Program-made: the position numbers and the translations under genes
Part shown: positions 23,045 through 31,760 of the stretch, piece after piece
Layout of the letters: each line of letters opens with the position of its first letter
Numbering within the stretch: the stretch's first letter is position 1
NCBI GenBank assembly: GCA_000436915.1
Contig: HF994149.1
Coordinates: 8,524-40,450 of the forward strand
Length of the DNA stretch: 31,927 nucleotides
Direction of reading: 5' to 3'
Source: Prevotella sp. CAG:1092
GTDB lineage: Bacteria > Bacteroidota > Bacteroidia > Bacteroidales > Bacteroidaceae
Notes under the pieces: generated by a model
The model's input: the letters and a program-made list of their open reading frames with translations, nothing else
Told to the model about the DNA's origin: nothing
Databases searched by the model: none

Positions 23045-23072
23045 CAAAGATAATTATTTTTTCTTAACTTTG
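23045..23072. promoter_or_regulatory. Divergent promoter region (DPP IV / radical SAM)
   Basis: Minus strand -7 box TATCTTTG (23045-23052, with a TTG about 20 bases upstream) and plus strand -7 box TAACTTTG (23065-23072) lie 12 bases apart, so the two polymerase footprints would overlap. Confidence 0.6.
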
Positions 23073-23110
23073 CAATACTATTAGTAACAATATCAAAGTT
23101 TTAAAATAAA

Positions 23111-24016
23111 TTGGCAGAACCATACAATGATTTCGGGAGCTGGATAAGAAAACAGTTTCCATATAGAGTTCAGAAGATTTCTATCGACGCTGGATTCTCG
23201 TGTCCGAATAGAGACGGACGGATATCGTCGGGCGGATGTACATTCTGCGACAACCGCACCTTCAACCCTTCGTATTGCAACAAGACGAAGAGCATCAGCG
23301 AACAACTTACCGAGGGCAAAGCTTTCTTCGCAAGGAAATATCCCGAGATGAAATATCTTGCTTATTTCCAAGCATATACCAACACCTACGACTCTTTAGA
23401 TAGGCTAAAGACGATGTATGAGGAGGCGTTGGCTGTAGACGACGTGGTTGGAATAGTGATAGGCACTCGTCCTGACTGTGTGAGCGATGAACTATTAGAC
23501 TATCTGGCAGAGTTGGCGAAGCAAACTTTCGTGATGGTGGAATATGGCATAGAATCGGCAAACGACGAGACTTTAAAGCGAATTAATCGTGGTCACGACT
23601 TTGCTTGCAGTCGCGATGCTATAGAGCGCACACATAGTCGCGGCATTCTTACTGGCGGTCATATAATTCTGGGACTACCAGGCGAAGATGCCAACGAGAG
23701 TCTGCGCCAAGCTCCTATCATCTCATCATTGCCGCTTGACGTGCTAAAAATTCATCAGATGCAGATTATTCGAGGCACAGCCTTGGCTCGAGAATACGAG
23801 AAACATCCATTCCATGTGTATAGCGTTGACGAATATCTCAACTTGGTAGTAAAGTTCATCTCACTGCTCCGTCCTGACTTGGTACTTGAACGCTTCGTTA
23901 GCCAATCGCCTAAGGAATTGCTCATAGCTCCTAAATGGGGATTCAAGAATCATGAGTTTACCGATTTGTTGAGAAAGAAAATGAATGAAAAGAATAAGCT
24001 TTTAGCTAAAGAATAA
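23111..24016 (+). CDS. Radical SAM protein, TIGR01212 / YhcC family
   Basis: 301 residues. A cysteine triad Cys31 (FSCPNRDG), Cys43 and Cys46 (GGCTFCDN) suits a [4Fe-4S] radical-SAM site of the spacing seen in this family. Other conserved parts are FQAYTNTYDSLDRLK, GTRPDCVSDELLD, VEYGIESANDETLKRINRGH, GGHIILGLPGEDANE and LKIHQMQIIRGTALA. The protein starts at a TTG: no ATG is in frame before the family N-terminus (EPYNDFGSWIRKQFP) and a stop lies three codons upstream. The exact substrate of the family is not established. The promoter overlaps that of the divergent peptidase gene. Confidence 0.88.
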   Translation: MAEPYNDFGSWIRKQFPYRVQKISIDAGFSCPNRDGRISSGGCTFCDNRTFNPSYCNKTKSISEQLTEGKAFFARKYPEMKYLAYFQAYTNTYDSLDRLKTMYEEALAVDDVVGIVIGTRPDCVSDELLDYLAELAKQTFVMVEYGIESANDETLKRINRGHDFACSRDAIERTHSRGILTGGHIILGLPGEDANESLRQAPIISSLPLDVLKIHQMQIIRGTALAREYEKHPFHVYSVDEYLNLVVKFISLLRPDLVLERFVSQSPKELLIAPKWGFKNHEFTDLLRKKMNEKNKLLAKE

Positions 24017-24062
24017 TATTGCATAAAAAAAGCGCAATAGTGCCCTAAAAAAAATGAATATA

Positions 24063-24119
24063 GCTTCGTTGGGCAACGAAGCCTGCTTCAAGTGTCAATG
24101 AAGCAGGCTTCATTTTTTG
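24063..24119. terminator. Bidirectional terminator with overlapping hairpins
   Basis: GAAGCCTGCTTCA (24078-24090) pairs perfectly with TGAAGCAGGCTTC (24099-24111), followed by TTTTTT. A second hairpin, GCTTCGTT/AACGAAGC (24063-24082), shares the GAAGC segment and cannot form at the same time. It lies between convergent genes. Confidence 0.85.
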
Positions 24120-24134
24120 TGTAGTTTTCTCCTT

Positions 24135-24950
24135 TTATTCTACATACTTTTTTATTTCTGTATAATCGTCGGCAGAAAGCATAGCATCACATTCTACTTT
24201 CTTATTTTTCGACATGTATTTGTCTACCGCCTTAATGTATGGCGTGGTGAAAAATTGCTTATGCATAGCCTTGTTTACCACCCACATCACCTTGCCTACA
24301 TGCAAGTCCTTTTCCAACTGCTCTCTATTGTCGAAATTCTCCATAGGATAAAGGCTCAACAAATAGAACAGCAAGGCATCAGGCACAATATAGCTTCGCT
24401 GCATCGACTTACGTTGCTCGGCAGAATAGAATCGAAGATATAGAGGATAATTGCATCCCATATATTTATCGAGCGAAATACCAATTAGCTTGTCGCCAAT
24501 AACTATACTTTGATCCAAAGCTCCTATCTGTGCATAAATCTTTGGCATAGGAATATTTGGCAACATAGTTTCAAGCCGATCGAAGGCATCACGAAACTGA
24601 TGATTAAGGTCGTCCATATTGGCATACTTAGCCTCTGCATCTGACACGAGCGATTGAAGGGTGGAATCTTGATAGAAGCGCAAGAAACGAGTGCTGATAT
24701 CTTGGTCGCTAACTTCGCCCAAGCGCAACATCTTCTCAACGAGTGTACGGGTTTCTATCGGATAGTCGATATTCATCTGCTGAAGTGCAGAGAAATCGCC
24801 TGTGGTAAGATATCGGCTCTGCAAACGGTCATAGCGCTTAACCTCGATGCGCATAGCCTCGTCGGTATCGTCGTTGGGCTTGAGACGGAGCTCGCAAGCT
24901 GAGAATAAAACAACGACAACTAATAGCAGTATGTTCCTAAATTTTACCAA
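24135..24950 (-). CDS. gldB: GldB-like lipoprotein
   Basis: 271 residues, a lipoprotein: hydrophobic signal followed by the lipobox LFSAC with Cys19. The body matches GldB-type proteins: EVKRYD near the N-terminus, SLDKYMGCNYPLY (GIDLFLG-like site), and YIVPDALLFYLLSLYPMENFDNREQLE, with a VDKYMSKN segment near the end. GldB was named for gliding motility in Flavobacterium, but homologues occur in non-gliding Bacteroidales, where the role is unknown. It probably stands alone, with a terminator shared with the radical SAM gene. No consensus promoter is evident. Confidence 0.8.
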   Translation of the reverse strand: MVKFRNILLLVVVVLFSACELRLKPNDDTDEAMRIEVKRYDRLQSRYLTTGDFSALQQMNIDYPIETRTLVEKMLRLGEVSDQDISTRFLRFYQDSTLQSLVSDAEAKYANMDDLNHQFRDAFDRLETMLPNIPMPKIYAQIGALDQSIVIGDKLIGISLDKYMGCNYPLYLRFYSAEQRKSMQRSYIVPDALLFYLLSLYPMENFDNREQLEKDLHVGKVMWVVNKAMHKQFFTTPYIKAVDKYMSKNKKVECDAMLSADDYTEIKKYVE

Positions 24951-25125
24951 TACCTTATTATATTATATATTAACCATTGGCAAAATTACTAAAAAAATAT
25001 TGTAGAAACAAAGAAAATATCTAAAAAAGTTAAAAATAACACTTAAAAAAGACAATTTAAGTTTATTTTATTGAAATACGGACAAGAAATCGGCATTAAT
25101 GGAAGAATAAAAGAATAAAAAGTAC

Positions 25126-25133
25126 TACCTTTG
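25126..25133 (+). promoter_or_regulatory. -7 box of DUF4861 copy 2
   Basis: TACCTTTG, 49 bases before the start codon. The -33 region is A-rich without a clear TTTG. Confidence 0.6.
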
Positions 25134-25182
25134 CAATAATCGTTGCTCAACCACGATGAAATAACTAACTAAAGAAACAAAC

Positions 25183-26415
25183 ATGAACAAGAAAACAATC
25201 TGCATCTTGATGGCTTTGGCTGCCACATTCTCAGCCTCAGCACAACAAAAATATACTGTAAGCATCAAGAACAATTTGAAATCAGCACTCAATGATGTTC
25301 CTGCCACTCTCGACCTCAGAAAGTTGAAGGATGTGAAGTCGGCAACAGTAATTGTTGACGGCAAGGAGATTCCTTATCAGATCGACGACCTCGACGGCAA
25401 TGGCACCAATGATGAGCTTTGCTTCCTCGTAGACCTTGAAGGCAAACAAACCAAGACTGCCACTATCACTCTTAGCGATAAGGCCAACGACAAACAATGG
25501 AAAGCAAGAACATTTGCCGAGATGGTGCTCCGCAATCCAAAGGTGAAAGAGAAAAACAAGCACGATATTTACCTTTCGTCTATCACCATAGATAAGCGCA
25601 CCACCAATCCTTACAACGTACTTCATCATCATGGCGTGGCTTTCGAAAGCGAGCTGATAGCCATGAGAATATACATGGATAAGCGTCAGACTATCGACCT
25701 GTATGGCAAATTCCATAAGGGATTGGAGTTGGAGCAAACACAGTTCTACACCTCAAAAGAACAGAAGGCTCAGGGCTATGGCGACGACGTGCTGTGGGTA
25801 GGCAACACCTTCGGTCTTGGAGCCTTTCGCGGATGGAACGGCACAGAACCAACCTTGCTCGAAGATGTGAAACATCGCACACAACGAATCTTGACTACTG
25901 GTCCGCTGAGAACTATTGTGGAAGTGGAAGACAACCAATGGACTATCACTCCTGGTGCAGAGCCAGTTAACGCTACTATAAGATATACTCTTTATGCCGG
26001 TCATAGAGATTTCGATGTAGACGTAACATTCAATAAGGATGTTTCTGCCTACGAGTTCTCTACAGGTATCATCAACGTGAAAAATTCTACCGAGTTCTCT
26101 GACCACAAGGGACTTCGCGGATGTTGGGGCACAGACTGGCCTGCAGGAACAAGCGATACTATAAAGTGGAAACGCGAAACCGTTGGCTTGGGAATCTATG
26201 TACCTGAGATTTACAGAAAGGCTGAAATGCCTGCCAACAAAGACAACTATACCTACGTAGTAAAACCAAATAAGGATTACATCCACTACTCGCTCACTTA
26301 TACAAGTGCCAACGAAGACTTCGGCTATCACTCTGAAAAAGAATGGTTTAACTTCTTGAAGGATTGGAAAAAGCTGAAGGAAAACCAGCCTACTATCACT
26401 ATAAAGAAGGATTAA
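25183..26415 (+). CDS. DUF4861 family secreted protein (copy 2)
   Basis: 410 residues with a signal peptide (about 1-20, ending SASA-QQ). DUF4861-type features: VDGKEIPYQIDDLDGNGTND (a calcium-loop-like DxDxNGxxD stretch), LRNPKVKEKNKHDIYLSS, NPYNVLHHHGVAFESELIA, YGDDVLWVGNTFGLGAFRGW and the GLGIYVP segment near the end. Compared with copy 1 it keeps the general length and order but has diverged, so it is an old paralogue. A carbohydrate-related periplasmic role is inferred from the family's usual surroundings. It has its own -7 box and is followed by the tRNA-Glu gene, about 97 bases downstream. Confidence 0.82.
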   Translation: MNKKTICILMALAATFSASAQQKYTVSIKNNLKSALNDVPATLDLRKLKDVKSATVIVDGKEIPYQIDDLDGNGTNDELCFLVDLEGKQTKTATITLSDKANDKQWKARTFAEMVLRNPKVKEKNKHDIYLSSITIDKRTTNPYNVLHHHGVAFESELIAMRIYMDKRQTIDLYGKFHKGLELEQTQFYTSKEQKAQGYGDDVLWVGNTFGLGAFRGWNGTEPTLLEDVKHRTQRILTTGPLRTIVEVEDNQWTITPGAEPVNATIRYTLYAGHRDFDVDVTFNKDVSAYEFSTGIINVKNSTEFSDHKGLRGCWGTDWPAGTSDTIKWKRETVGLGIYVPEIYRKAEMPANKDNYTYVVKPNKDYIHYSLTYTSANEDFGYHSEKEWFNFLKDWKKLKENQPTITIKKD

Positions 26416-26475
26416 GGGCGAATAAGAAAATAATTAATAGATGTTAATACATTTTTTAGTTTGATACATTTTGTA

Positions 26476-26483
26476 TACCTTTG
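26476..26483 (+). promoter_or_regulatory. -7 box of tRNA-Glu
   Basis: TACCTTTG, 28 bases before the tRNA. A T-rich stretch (26452-26457) is at -33 distance. Confidence 0.65.
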
Positions 26484-26511
26484 TACCCGCAAAAACAAAA
26501 TGTACCAAATT

Positions 26512-26583
26512 GGTCGGTTCATCTAACGGTTAGGATACAAGATTCTCAATCTTGGCATAAGGGTTCGATTCCCTTACCGACTA
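26512..26583 (+). tRNA. tRNA-Glu (anticodon CTC)
   Basis: Acceptor GGTCGGT/ACCGACT (last pair G-T), D-arm with TAACGGTTAGGAT, anticodon stem CAAGA/TCTTG around the loop TTCTCAA (anticodon CTC, reads GAG), and T-arm AAGGG-TTCGATT-CCCTT. No CCA encoded. The D-arm sequence is that of tRNA-Glu. Confidence 0.92.
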
Positions 26584-26597
26584 CTACACATTTACAG

Positions 26598-26637
26598 AGT
26601 CCCATTGACAATAATTTGCCAATGGGACTTTTTTTTG
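26598..26637 (+). terminator. Terminator after tRNA-Glu
   Basis: AGTCCCATTG (26598-26607) pairs with CAATGGGACT (26620-26629), followed by eight to nine T. Confidence 0.9.
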
Positions 26638-26711
26638 CACTATATAGTTGTTTTTTTGTGATACATTATTAAAAAAGAGAAATAGACATCAGTAATGTGG
26701 ACAAAAATAAC

Positions 26712-26719
26712 TACCTTTG
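26712..26719 (+). promoter_or_regulatory. -7 box of lon
   Basis: TACCTTTG, 31 bases upstream of the lon start codon. No clear -33 box, and no heat-shock inverted repeat (CIRCE) is visible. Confidence 0.6.
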
Positions 26720-26750
26720 CAAACCAAACGAAAAACAAGGTTAAGATAAC

Positions 26751-29210
26751 ATGATAAAGAAGCAAAGCACCTCTATCCAGATGATAGCAGATTTCGACGG
26801 AGATATATCAACACTTCTCGATACTAAAGTAGAAGGCTCTATTCCAATATTGACTACTCGCAACATGGTTCTCTTCCCAGGAGTAATCACCCCTATCCTT
26901 ATCGGAAGACCTGCAAGCCTTAACTTGGTTAAGAAAATGCAGAAAAACCCAAAGACCACTATTGCCGTATTCTGCCAGAAAAATCCTGATGTAGAGACAC
27001 CAAGATATGATGATCTTCATTCTACTGGCGTCTATGCCCGACTTATCAGAATTATGGATATGCCAGGCGACAGAAGCGAGGTTACTGTGATTTTACAGGC
27101 TCTCGGCAAATGTCATCTCGAAAGCTTGGATGGTCTAAAGCCTTATTATAAGGGTACCACAACAAGCATCGAGGAAGTGATGCCAGACTTTAAGTCGAAG
27201 GAGTTTATATCGCTTATGGCTAACCTCAAGTCGACTACCGTGGAATATATCAAGAAGAATGATGATATGCCCGACGAGTCGCAGTTTGCACTCACCAATA
27301 TCAACAACGATGTGGTATTGGCAAACTTCGTATGTGCAAACATGATGTTCTCGGTAAAGGAAAAGATGGCTATGCTTGAGGAGAATTCTATAGAAGAGCG
27401 TATATACGTAACTCTTAGAGCCTTGAACAAAGCTATACAGCTATTCGATATTCGCAACTCTATCAGAGACAAAACTCGCGAGGATCTCGACGAGCAACAG
27501 AAAGAATACTTCTTGCAGCAGCAGATAAAGAATATTAAGCAGGAATTGGGCGGCAACGACAACTCTCCAGAGAAGAAGGATTTGAGAATAAAGGCTAAGA
27601 CCAAGAAATGGCCTGACGCTATTGCCAAGACTTTCTATTCAGAGCTCGAACGTCTCGATATGTACAACCCTAACAGTCCTGACTATAGCGTGCAGCTCAA
27701 CTATCTGCAGCAGTTGGTGAAACTTCCTTGGGGTGAATATACAGAAGACAATCTCTCGCTTTCGCGTGCTCAGAAGATTCTCGACCAAGACCACTATGGT
27801 ATGGAGAAGGTAAAGGAACGCATACTCGAATATCTTTCGGTATTGAAGCTTAGAGGCAACCTCAAATCGCCTATCATCTGCCTCTATGGTCCTCCGGGAG
27901 TTGGTAAGACAAGTCTCGGCAAGAGCATCGCTGAAGCTATGAAGCGCAAGTATGTGAGAATGTCGTTGGGTGGTGTACACGACGAGTCTGAGATTCGCGG
28001 ACATCGCAAGACATATATCGGAGCTATGCCTGGACGTATCATCAAGAGCATACAAAAAGCAGGTTCTTCAAACCCTGTCTTCATTCTCGACGAGATTGAC
28101 AAGGTTACTCAAAACACCATCAATGGCGACCCTTCTTCAGCTTTGCTCGAAGTGCTCGACCCTGAGCAGAACAATGCTTTCCACGACAACTATCTCGATG
28201 TAGACTACGACTTGTCGAAAGTGTTGTTTATAGCTACTGCCAACGACCTCAACACCATACCTCGTCCTCTACTCGACCGTATGGAGATTATCGAGGTTAG
28301 CGGCTATATTACAGAAGAGAAGATTGAAATTGCAAAGCGCCATCTTGTACCTCGCGAACTCGAGAATACAGGATTGGACAGCATAAAGCCTAAGGTGTCG
28401 TTCAATAAGGCGGCACTCGAAATAATCATTGAGCGATATACTCGCGAAAGTGGTGTGCGCCAGCTTGAAAAGCAGATAAATAAGGCTATGCGCAAGTTGG
28501 CTTTCTTGTTGGCTCGCAATGGCGAAATGCCATACAGCAAGATTACTCCTACCGAGCTTGAAGGACTTCTTGGCAAACCTCCTTTCTATCGCGACATCTA
28601 CCAGGGCAACGACTATGCTGGCGTGGTGACAGGATTGGCATGGACAAGCGTGGGTGGAGAAATTCTCTTCATAGAAACCTCGCTAAGCAAAGGTAAGGCT
28701 GGCAAGTTGACGCTGACAGGTAACCTTGGCGACGTGATGAAGGAGAGTGCCGTGATAGCACTCGAATATGTAAAGGCACACGTCGACCAACTAGGCATCG
28801 ACTATCGCATCTTCGACCAATGGAATATCCATATCCACGTGCCAGAGGGTGCTACTCCAAAAGATGGTCCTTCGGCTGGTATTACCATCGCCACATCCAT
28901 TGCCTCGGCTCTCACTCAGCGCAAGGTGCGCAAGAATACTGCCATGACTGGCGAGATAACATTGCGTGGCAAGGTGCTCCCAGTGGGTGGTATCAAAGAG
29001 AAGATTTTGGCTGCTAAGCGTGCCGGAATCACAGATATCATCATGTGCAAGGACAACAGAAAGGATATCGAAGAGATTCCTGCAATATATCTCAAGGGCG
29101 TAAGCTTCCACTATGTTGAGAACATTCAAGATGTATGGGATATTGCGCTTACTAAAGAATTGGTAGACAACCCAATAAACTTAACAATCGAAGAAGAGAA
29201 AAAAGAATAA
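26751..29210 (+). CDS. lon: ATP-dependent protease Lon
   Basis: 819 residues, full length. Order: N-terminal substrate-binding LON domain (about 28-225, LTTRNMVLFPGVITPILIGR), a coiled linker (DEQQKEYFLQQQIKNIKQEL), the AAA+ domain with Walker A GPPGVGKT (380-387), Walker B FILDEIDK and sensor ATANDLNTIP, then the serine protease domain with the Ser708 (KDGPSAG) and Lys751 (GGIKEK) dyad. It degrades misfolded and regulatory proteins in the cytoplasm. The stop codon overlaps the tgt start by one base (TAATG), so tgt is translationally coupled. Confidence 0.97.
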   Translation: MIKKQSTSIQMIADFDGDISTLLDTKVEGSIPILTTRNMVLFPGVITPILIGRPASLNLVKKMQKNPKTTIAVFCQKNPDVETPRYDDLHSTGVYARLIRIMDMPGDRSEVTVILQALGKCHLESLDGLKPYYKGTTTSIEEVMPDFKSKEFISLMANLKSTTVEYIKKNDDMPDESQFALTNINNDVVLANFVCANMMFSVKEKMAMLEENSIEERIYVTLRALNKAIQLFDIRNSIRDKTREDLDEQQKEYFLQQQIKNIKQELGGNDNSPEKKDLRIKAKTKKWPDAIAKTFYSELERLDMYNPNSPDYSVQLNYLQQLVKLPWGEYTEDNLSLSRAQKILDQDHYGMEKVKERILEYLSVLKLRGNLKSPIICLYGPPGVGKTSLGKSIAEAMKRKYVRMSLGGVHDESEIRGHRKTYIGAMPGRIIKSIQKAGSSNPVFILDEIDKVTQNTINGDPSSALLEVLDPEQNNAFHDNYLDVDYDLSKVLFIATANDLNTIPRPLLDRMEIIEVSGYITEEKIEIAKRHLVPRELENTGLDSIKPKVSFNKAALEIIIERYTRESGVRQLEKQINKAMRKLAFLLARNGEMPYSKITPTELEGLLGKPPFYRDIYQGNDYAGVVTGLAWTSVGGEILFIETSLSKGKAGKLTLTGNLGDVMKESAVIALEYVKAHVDQLGIDYRIFDQWNIHIHVPEGATPKDGPSAGITIATSIASALTQRKVRKNTAMTGEITLRGKVLPVGGIKEKILAAKRAGITDIIMCKDNRKDIEEIPAIYLKGVSFHYVENIQDVWDIALTKELVDNPINLTIEEEKKE

Positions 29211-30337
29211 TGAAATTCGAACTTCAACATACCGACTCGGCGTCTGATGCACGTACAGGCATCATCACTACCGACCACGGACAGATAAAGACTCCTATTT
29301 TCATGCCTGTAGGTACTGCTGGCACGGTGAAGGGTGTGCACTTTAATGAACTTCGCGAAGAGGTGAAGGCGCAAATCATCCTTGGCAATACCTACCATCT
29401 ATACCTTCGTCCAGGACTCGAGGTACTGAAGGCTGCAGGCGGACTCCATAAGTTCAACGGTTGGGATCGTCCTATCCTCACAGATAGTGGTGGTTTCCAG
29501 GTGTTCTCTCTCACAGGCATCAGAAAGCTCCGTGAGGAGGGTTGCGAATTCCGTTCGCATATCGATGGCTCTAAGCATATCTTCACTCCTGAGAATGTTA
29601 TGGATACTCAGCGCATCATTGGTGCCGACATCATTATGGCTTTCGACGAGTGTCCTCCTGGTCAGAGCGACTATCAGTATGCCAAGAAGAGTTTGATGAT
29701 GACTCAGCGTTGGCTCGACCGTTGCTTCAAGAGATTCAACGAAACCGAACCTCTTTATGGTCATAGCCAGAGCTTGTTCCCAATTGTTCAGGGATGTACA
29801 TTCAAAGACCTTCGTCAGGAAGCTGCTAAGTTCATTGCAGACAAAGGTGCTGATGGTAATGCTATTGGCGGACTTGCCGTGGGCGAACCTACTGAGATAA
29901 TGTACGAGATGATAGAGGTGGTAAACGAGATATTGCCAAAAGACAAGCCTCGCTACCTCATGGGTGTGGGCACTCCACAGAATATCCTCGAAGGCATAGA
30001 GCGTGGTGTCGACATGTTCGACTGCGTGATGCCTACTCGTAATGGTCGCAACGCTATGCTCTTCACTTACGAAGGTACCATGAACATGAGAAACAAGAAG
30101 TGGGAGATGGACTTCTCGCCTATCGACCCTGACGGTTGCGATGTAGACCGCATCTACACCAAGGCTTACCTCCACCACTTGTTCAAGGCGCAGGAGTTGT
30201 TGGCTATGCAGATTGCCAGCATCCATAACTTGTCGTTCTATCTTCGTCTCGTTACTGACGCTCGTCAGCATATCGAACAGGGCGACTTCGTGAAATGGAA
30301 GGCAAGCATCATCGACCAATTAGGACGCAGAATCTAA
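29210..30337 (+). CDS. tgt: Queuine/preQ1 tRNA-guanine transglycosylase
   Basis: 375 residues; exchanges guanine-34 of GUN-anticodon tRNAs for preQ1 during queuosine synthesis. The barrel active site is present: Asp92 (TDSGGFQVFS), the GGLAVGEP loop, and nucleophile Asp271 in FDCVMPTRNGR. The zinc region is unusual. Where most bacterial enzymes have C-x-C-x2-C before AYLHHL, this one has Asp308, Cys310 and Asp313 (DGCDVDRIYTKAYLHHL); the last ligand, His in ASIHNL, is kept. This may be typical of Bacteroidota rather than special here, and does not by itself argue for lost activity. It is coupled to lon by a one-base overlap. Confidence 0.95.
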   Translation: MKFELQHTDSASDARTGIITTDHGQIKTPIFMPVGTAGTVKGVHFNELREEVKAQIILGNTYHLYLRPGLEVLKAAGGLHKFNGWDRPILTDSGGFQVFSLTGIRKLREEGCEFRSHIDGSKHIFTPENVMDTQRIIGADIIMAFDECPPGQSDYQYAKKSLMMTQRWLDRCFKRFNETEPLYGHSQSLFPIVQGCTFKDLRQEAAKFIADKGADGNAIGGLAVGEPTEIMYEMIEVVNEILPKDKPRYLMGVGTPQNILEGIERGVDMFDCVMPTRNGRNAMLFTYEGTMNMRNKKWEMDFSPIDPDGCDVDRIYTKAYLHHLFKAQELLAMQIASIHNLSFYLRLVTDARQHIEQGDFVKWKASIIDQLGRRI

Positions 30338-30431
30338 TATCAATTTCATAAAAAATTCTCGTCCACATTCACACTATATATAATAAGGTATATAGCAAGC
30401 ATAAACTAAAGGATTAACAAAACAAAGGAAA

Positions 30432-31706
30432 ATGGCTGATATTAAGTCACTTCGCAAACATCCACGCAAATATCGCATGCTAAGATGGCTGAGCAAACAT
30501 CCTGTATGGTTGCATAAGTTCATAGCATGGCTATCGCGCCATACGCAATGGCTCAGACGTGGCATGGCATGGGTAGCTCGCAAACTTTCGTTTCTGGGCT
30601 ATCTCAACGTTTTCAGATACATCAAGCGCCTCGATTGGTACATCATAAAGAAGTTTATAGGTACTTATATCTATTCCATTCTCCTTATCATCTCGATATC
30701 GATCGTATTCGACGTTAACGAGAACTTGGCGAAATTCACACAATATCATGCTCCATTGCGTGCTATTGTCTTCGACTATTATCTCAACTTCATACCGTAT
30801 TTTGCCAATCTCTTTAGCCCTCTGTTTGTCTTTATTGCGGTCATCTTCTTCACTTCGAAGTTGGCTGGCAATTCAGAGATTATCTCTATGCTGGCTGCAG
30901 GTGTGTCGTTCAAACGACTGATGCGGCCATACATGATTTCGTGTGTACTTATATCGTCGCTATCATTCTATCTTAGCGCCTACGTCATTCCTTACGGCAC
31001 GGTGATACGTCAGAATTTCGACTCTATGTATCGTAACCGCAAAAAGAACACTTCGGCAGAAAATGTTCAGCTCCAGGTGGGTAAAGGTGTGATTGCGTAT
31101 ATGCAATATTACGACAACAACACCAAGCGAGGCAACGGCTTCAGCCTCGATAAGTTCGAGAACAAAAAGCTTGTTAGCCACCTTACTGCCATGGAGATAC
31201 AATACGACACCATCTCTGATTCCAAATATCATTGGAAGATAAGAAGTTGGAAATGTCGTGAGCTAAAAGGACTTAAGGAGCATATCACGAGTGGTGGCGA
31301 ACGCGACACCGTGATTATGATGGAGCCTACCGACCTCGTATATTCTAAAGGTCAGCAAGAAACGTTCACCCTACCCGACCTTAAGGAATATATTTCCAAG
31401 CAGAAAGACCGCGGTTCGGGCAATGTGGTGCAATATCAGGTGGAGTATCATAAGCGTATAGCATCGAGCTTCGCATCGTTCATCCTCACCACCATCGGCT
31501 TGGCTCTATCCTCGCGCAAACGCAAAGGTGGCATGGGATTGGCATTGGGCGTAGGCTTGGCTCTGAGCTTCGGTTATATCATGCTTCAAACGGTATCTGC
31601 AACATTTGCCATCAACGCAAATCTGCCTCCTATCATTGCAGCATGGATTCCAAACCTCATCTTCGCTGTTGTGGCATACATATGCTATCGTCATGCTCCA
31701 AGTTGA
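30432..31706 (+). CDS. lptG: LptF/LptG-type lipopolysaccharide export permease
   Basis: 424 residues, YjgP/YjgQ family: inner-membrane part of the LptB2FGC machine that extracts LPS. After about residue 60 it has the family layout: RLDWYIIKKFIGTYIYSILLI (TM1), two more helices to about 180, a periplasmic beta-jellyroll domain (about 185-320), then three C-terminal helices with RIASSFASFILTTIGLALSS and WIPNLIFAVVAY. F or G identity is not certain from sequence alone. Odd feature: about 60 extra N-terminal residues made of four 13-14-residue basic/aromatic repeats. An internal Met45 could be an alternative start. Confidence 0.85.
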   Translation: MADIKSLRKHPRKYRMLRWLSKHPVWLHKFIAWLSRHTQWLRRGMAWVARKLSFLGYLNVFRYIKRLDWYIIKKFIGTYIYSILLIISISIVFDVNENLAKFTQYHAPLRAIVFDYYLNFIPYFANLFSPLFVFIAVIFFTSKLAGNSEIISMLAAGVSFKRLMRPYMISCVLISSLSFYLSAYVIPYGTVIRQNFDSMYRNRKKNTSAENVQLQVGKGVIAYMQYYDNNTKRGNGFSLDKFENKKLVSHLTAMEIQYDTISDSKYHWKIRSWKCRELKGLKEHITSGGERDTVIMMEPTDLVYSKGQQETFTLPDLKEYISKQKDRGSGNVVQYQVEYHKRIASSFASFILTTIGLALSSRKRKGGMGLALGVGLALSFGYIMLQTVSATFAINANLPPIIAAWIPNLIFAVVAYICYRHAPS

Positions 31707-31760
31707 TGAACATCTACATGCCGATGATGCTATAAAACATATAAATAAAAGAAAATAATT

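Noticed and set aside
29399..30319. 306-residue minus-strand frame opposite tgt
   Set aside because: Long but antisense to a clearly identified gene; arises from codon bias of tgt.
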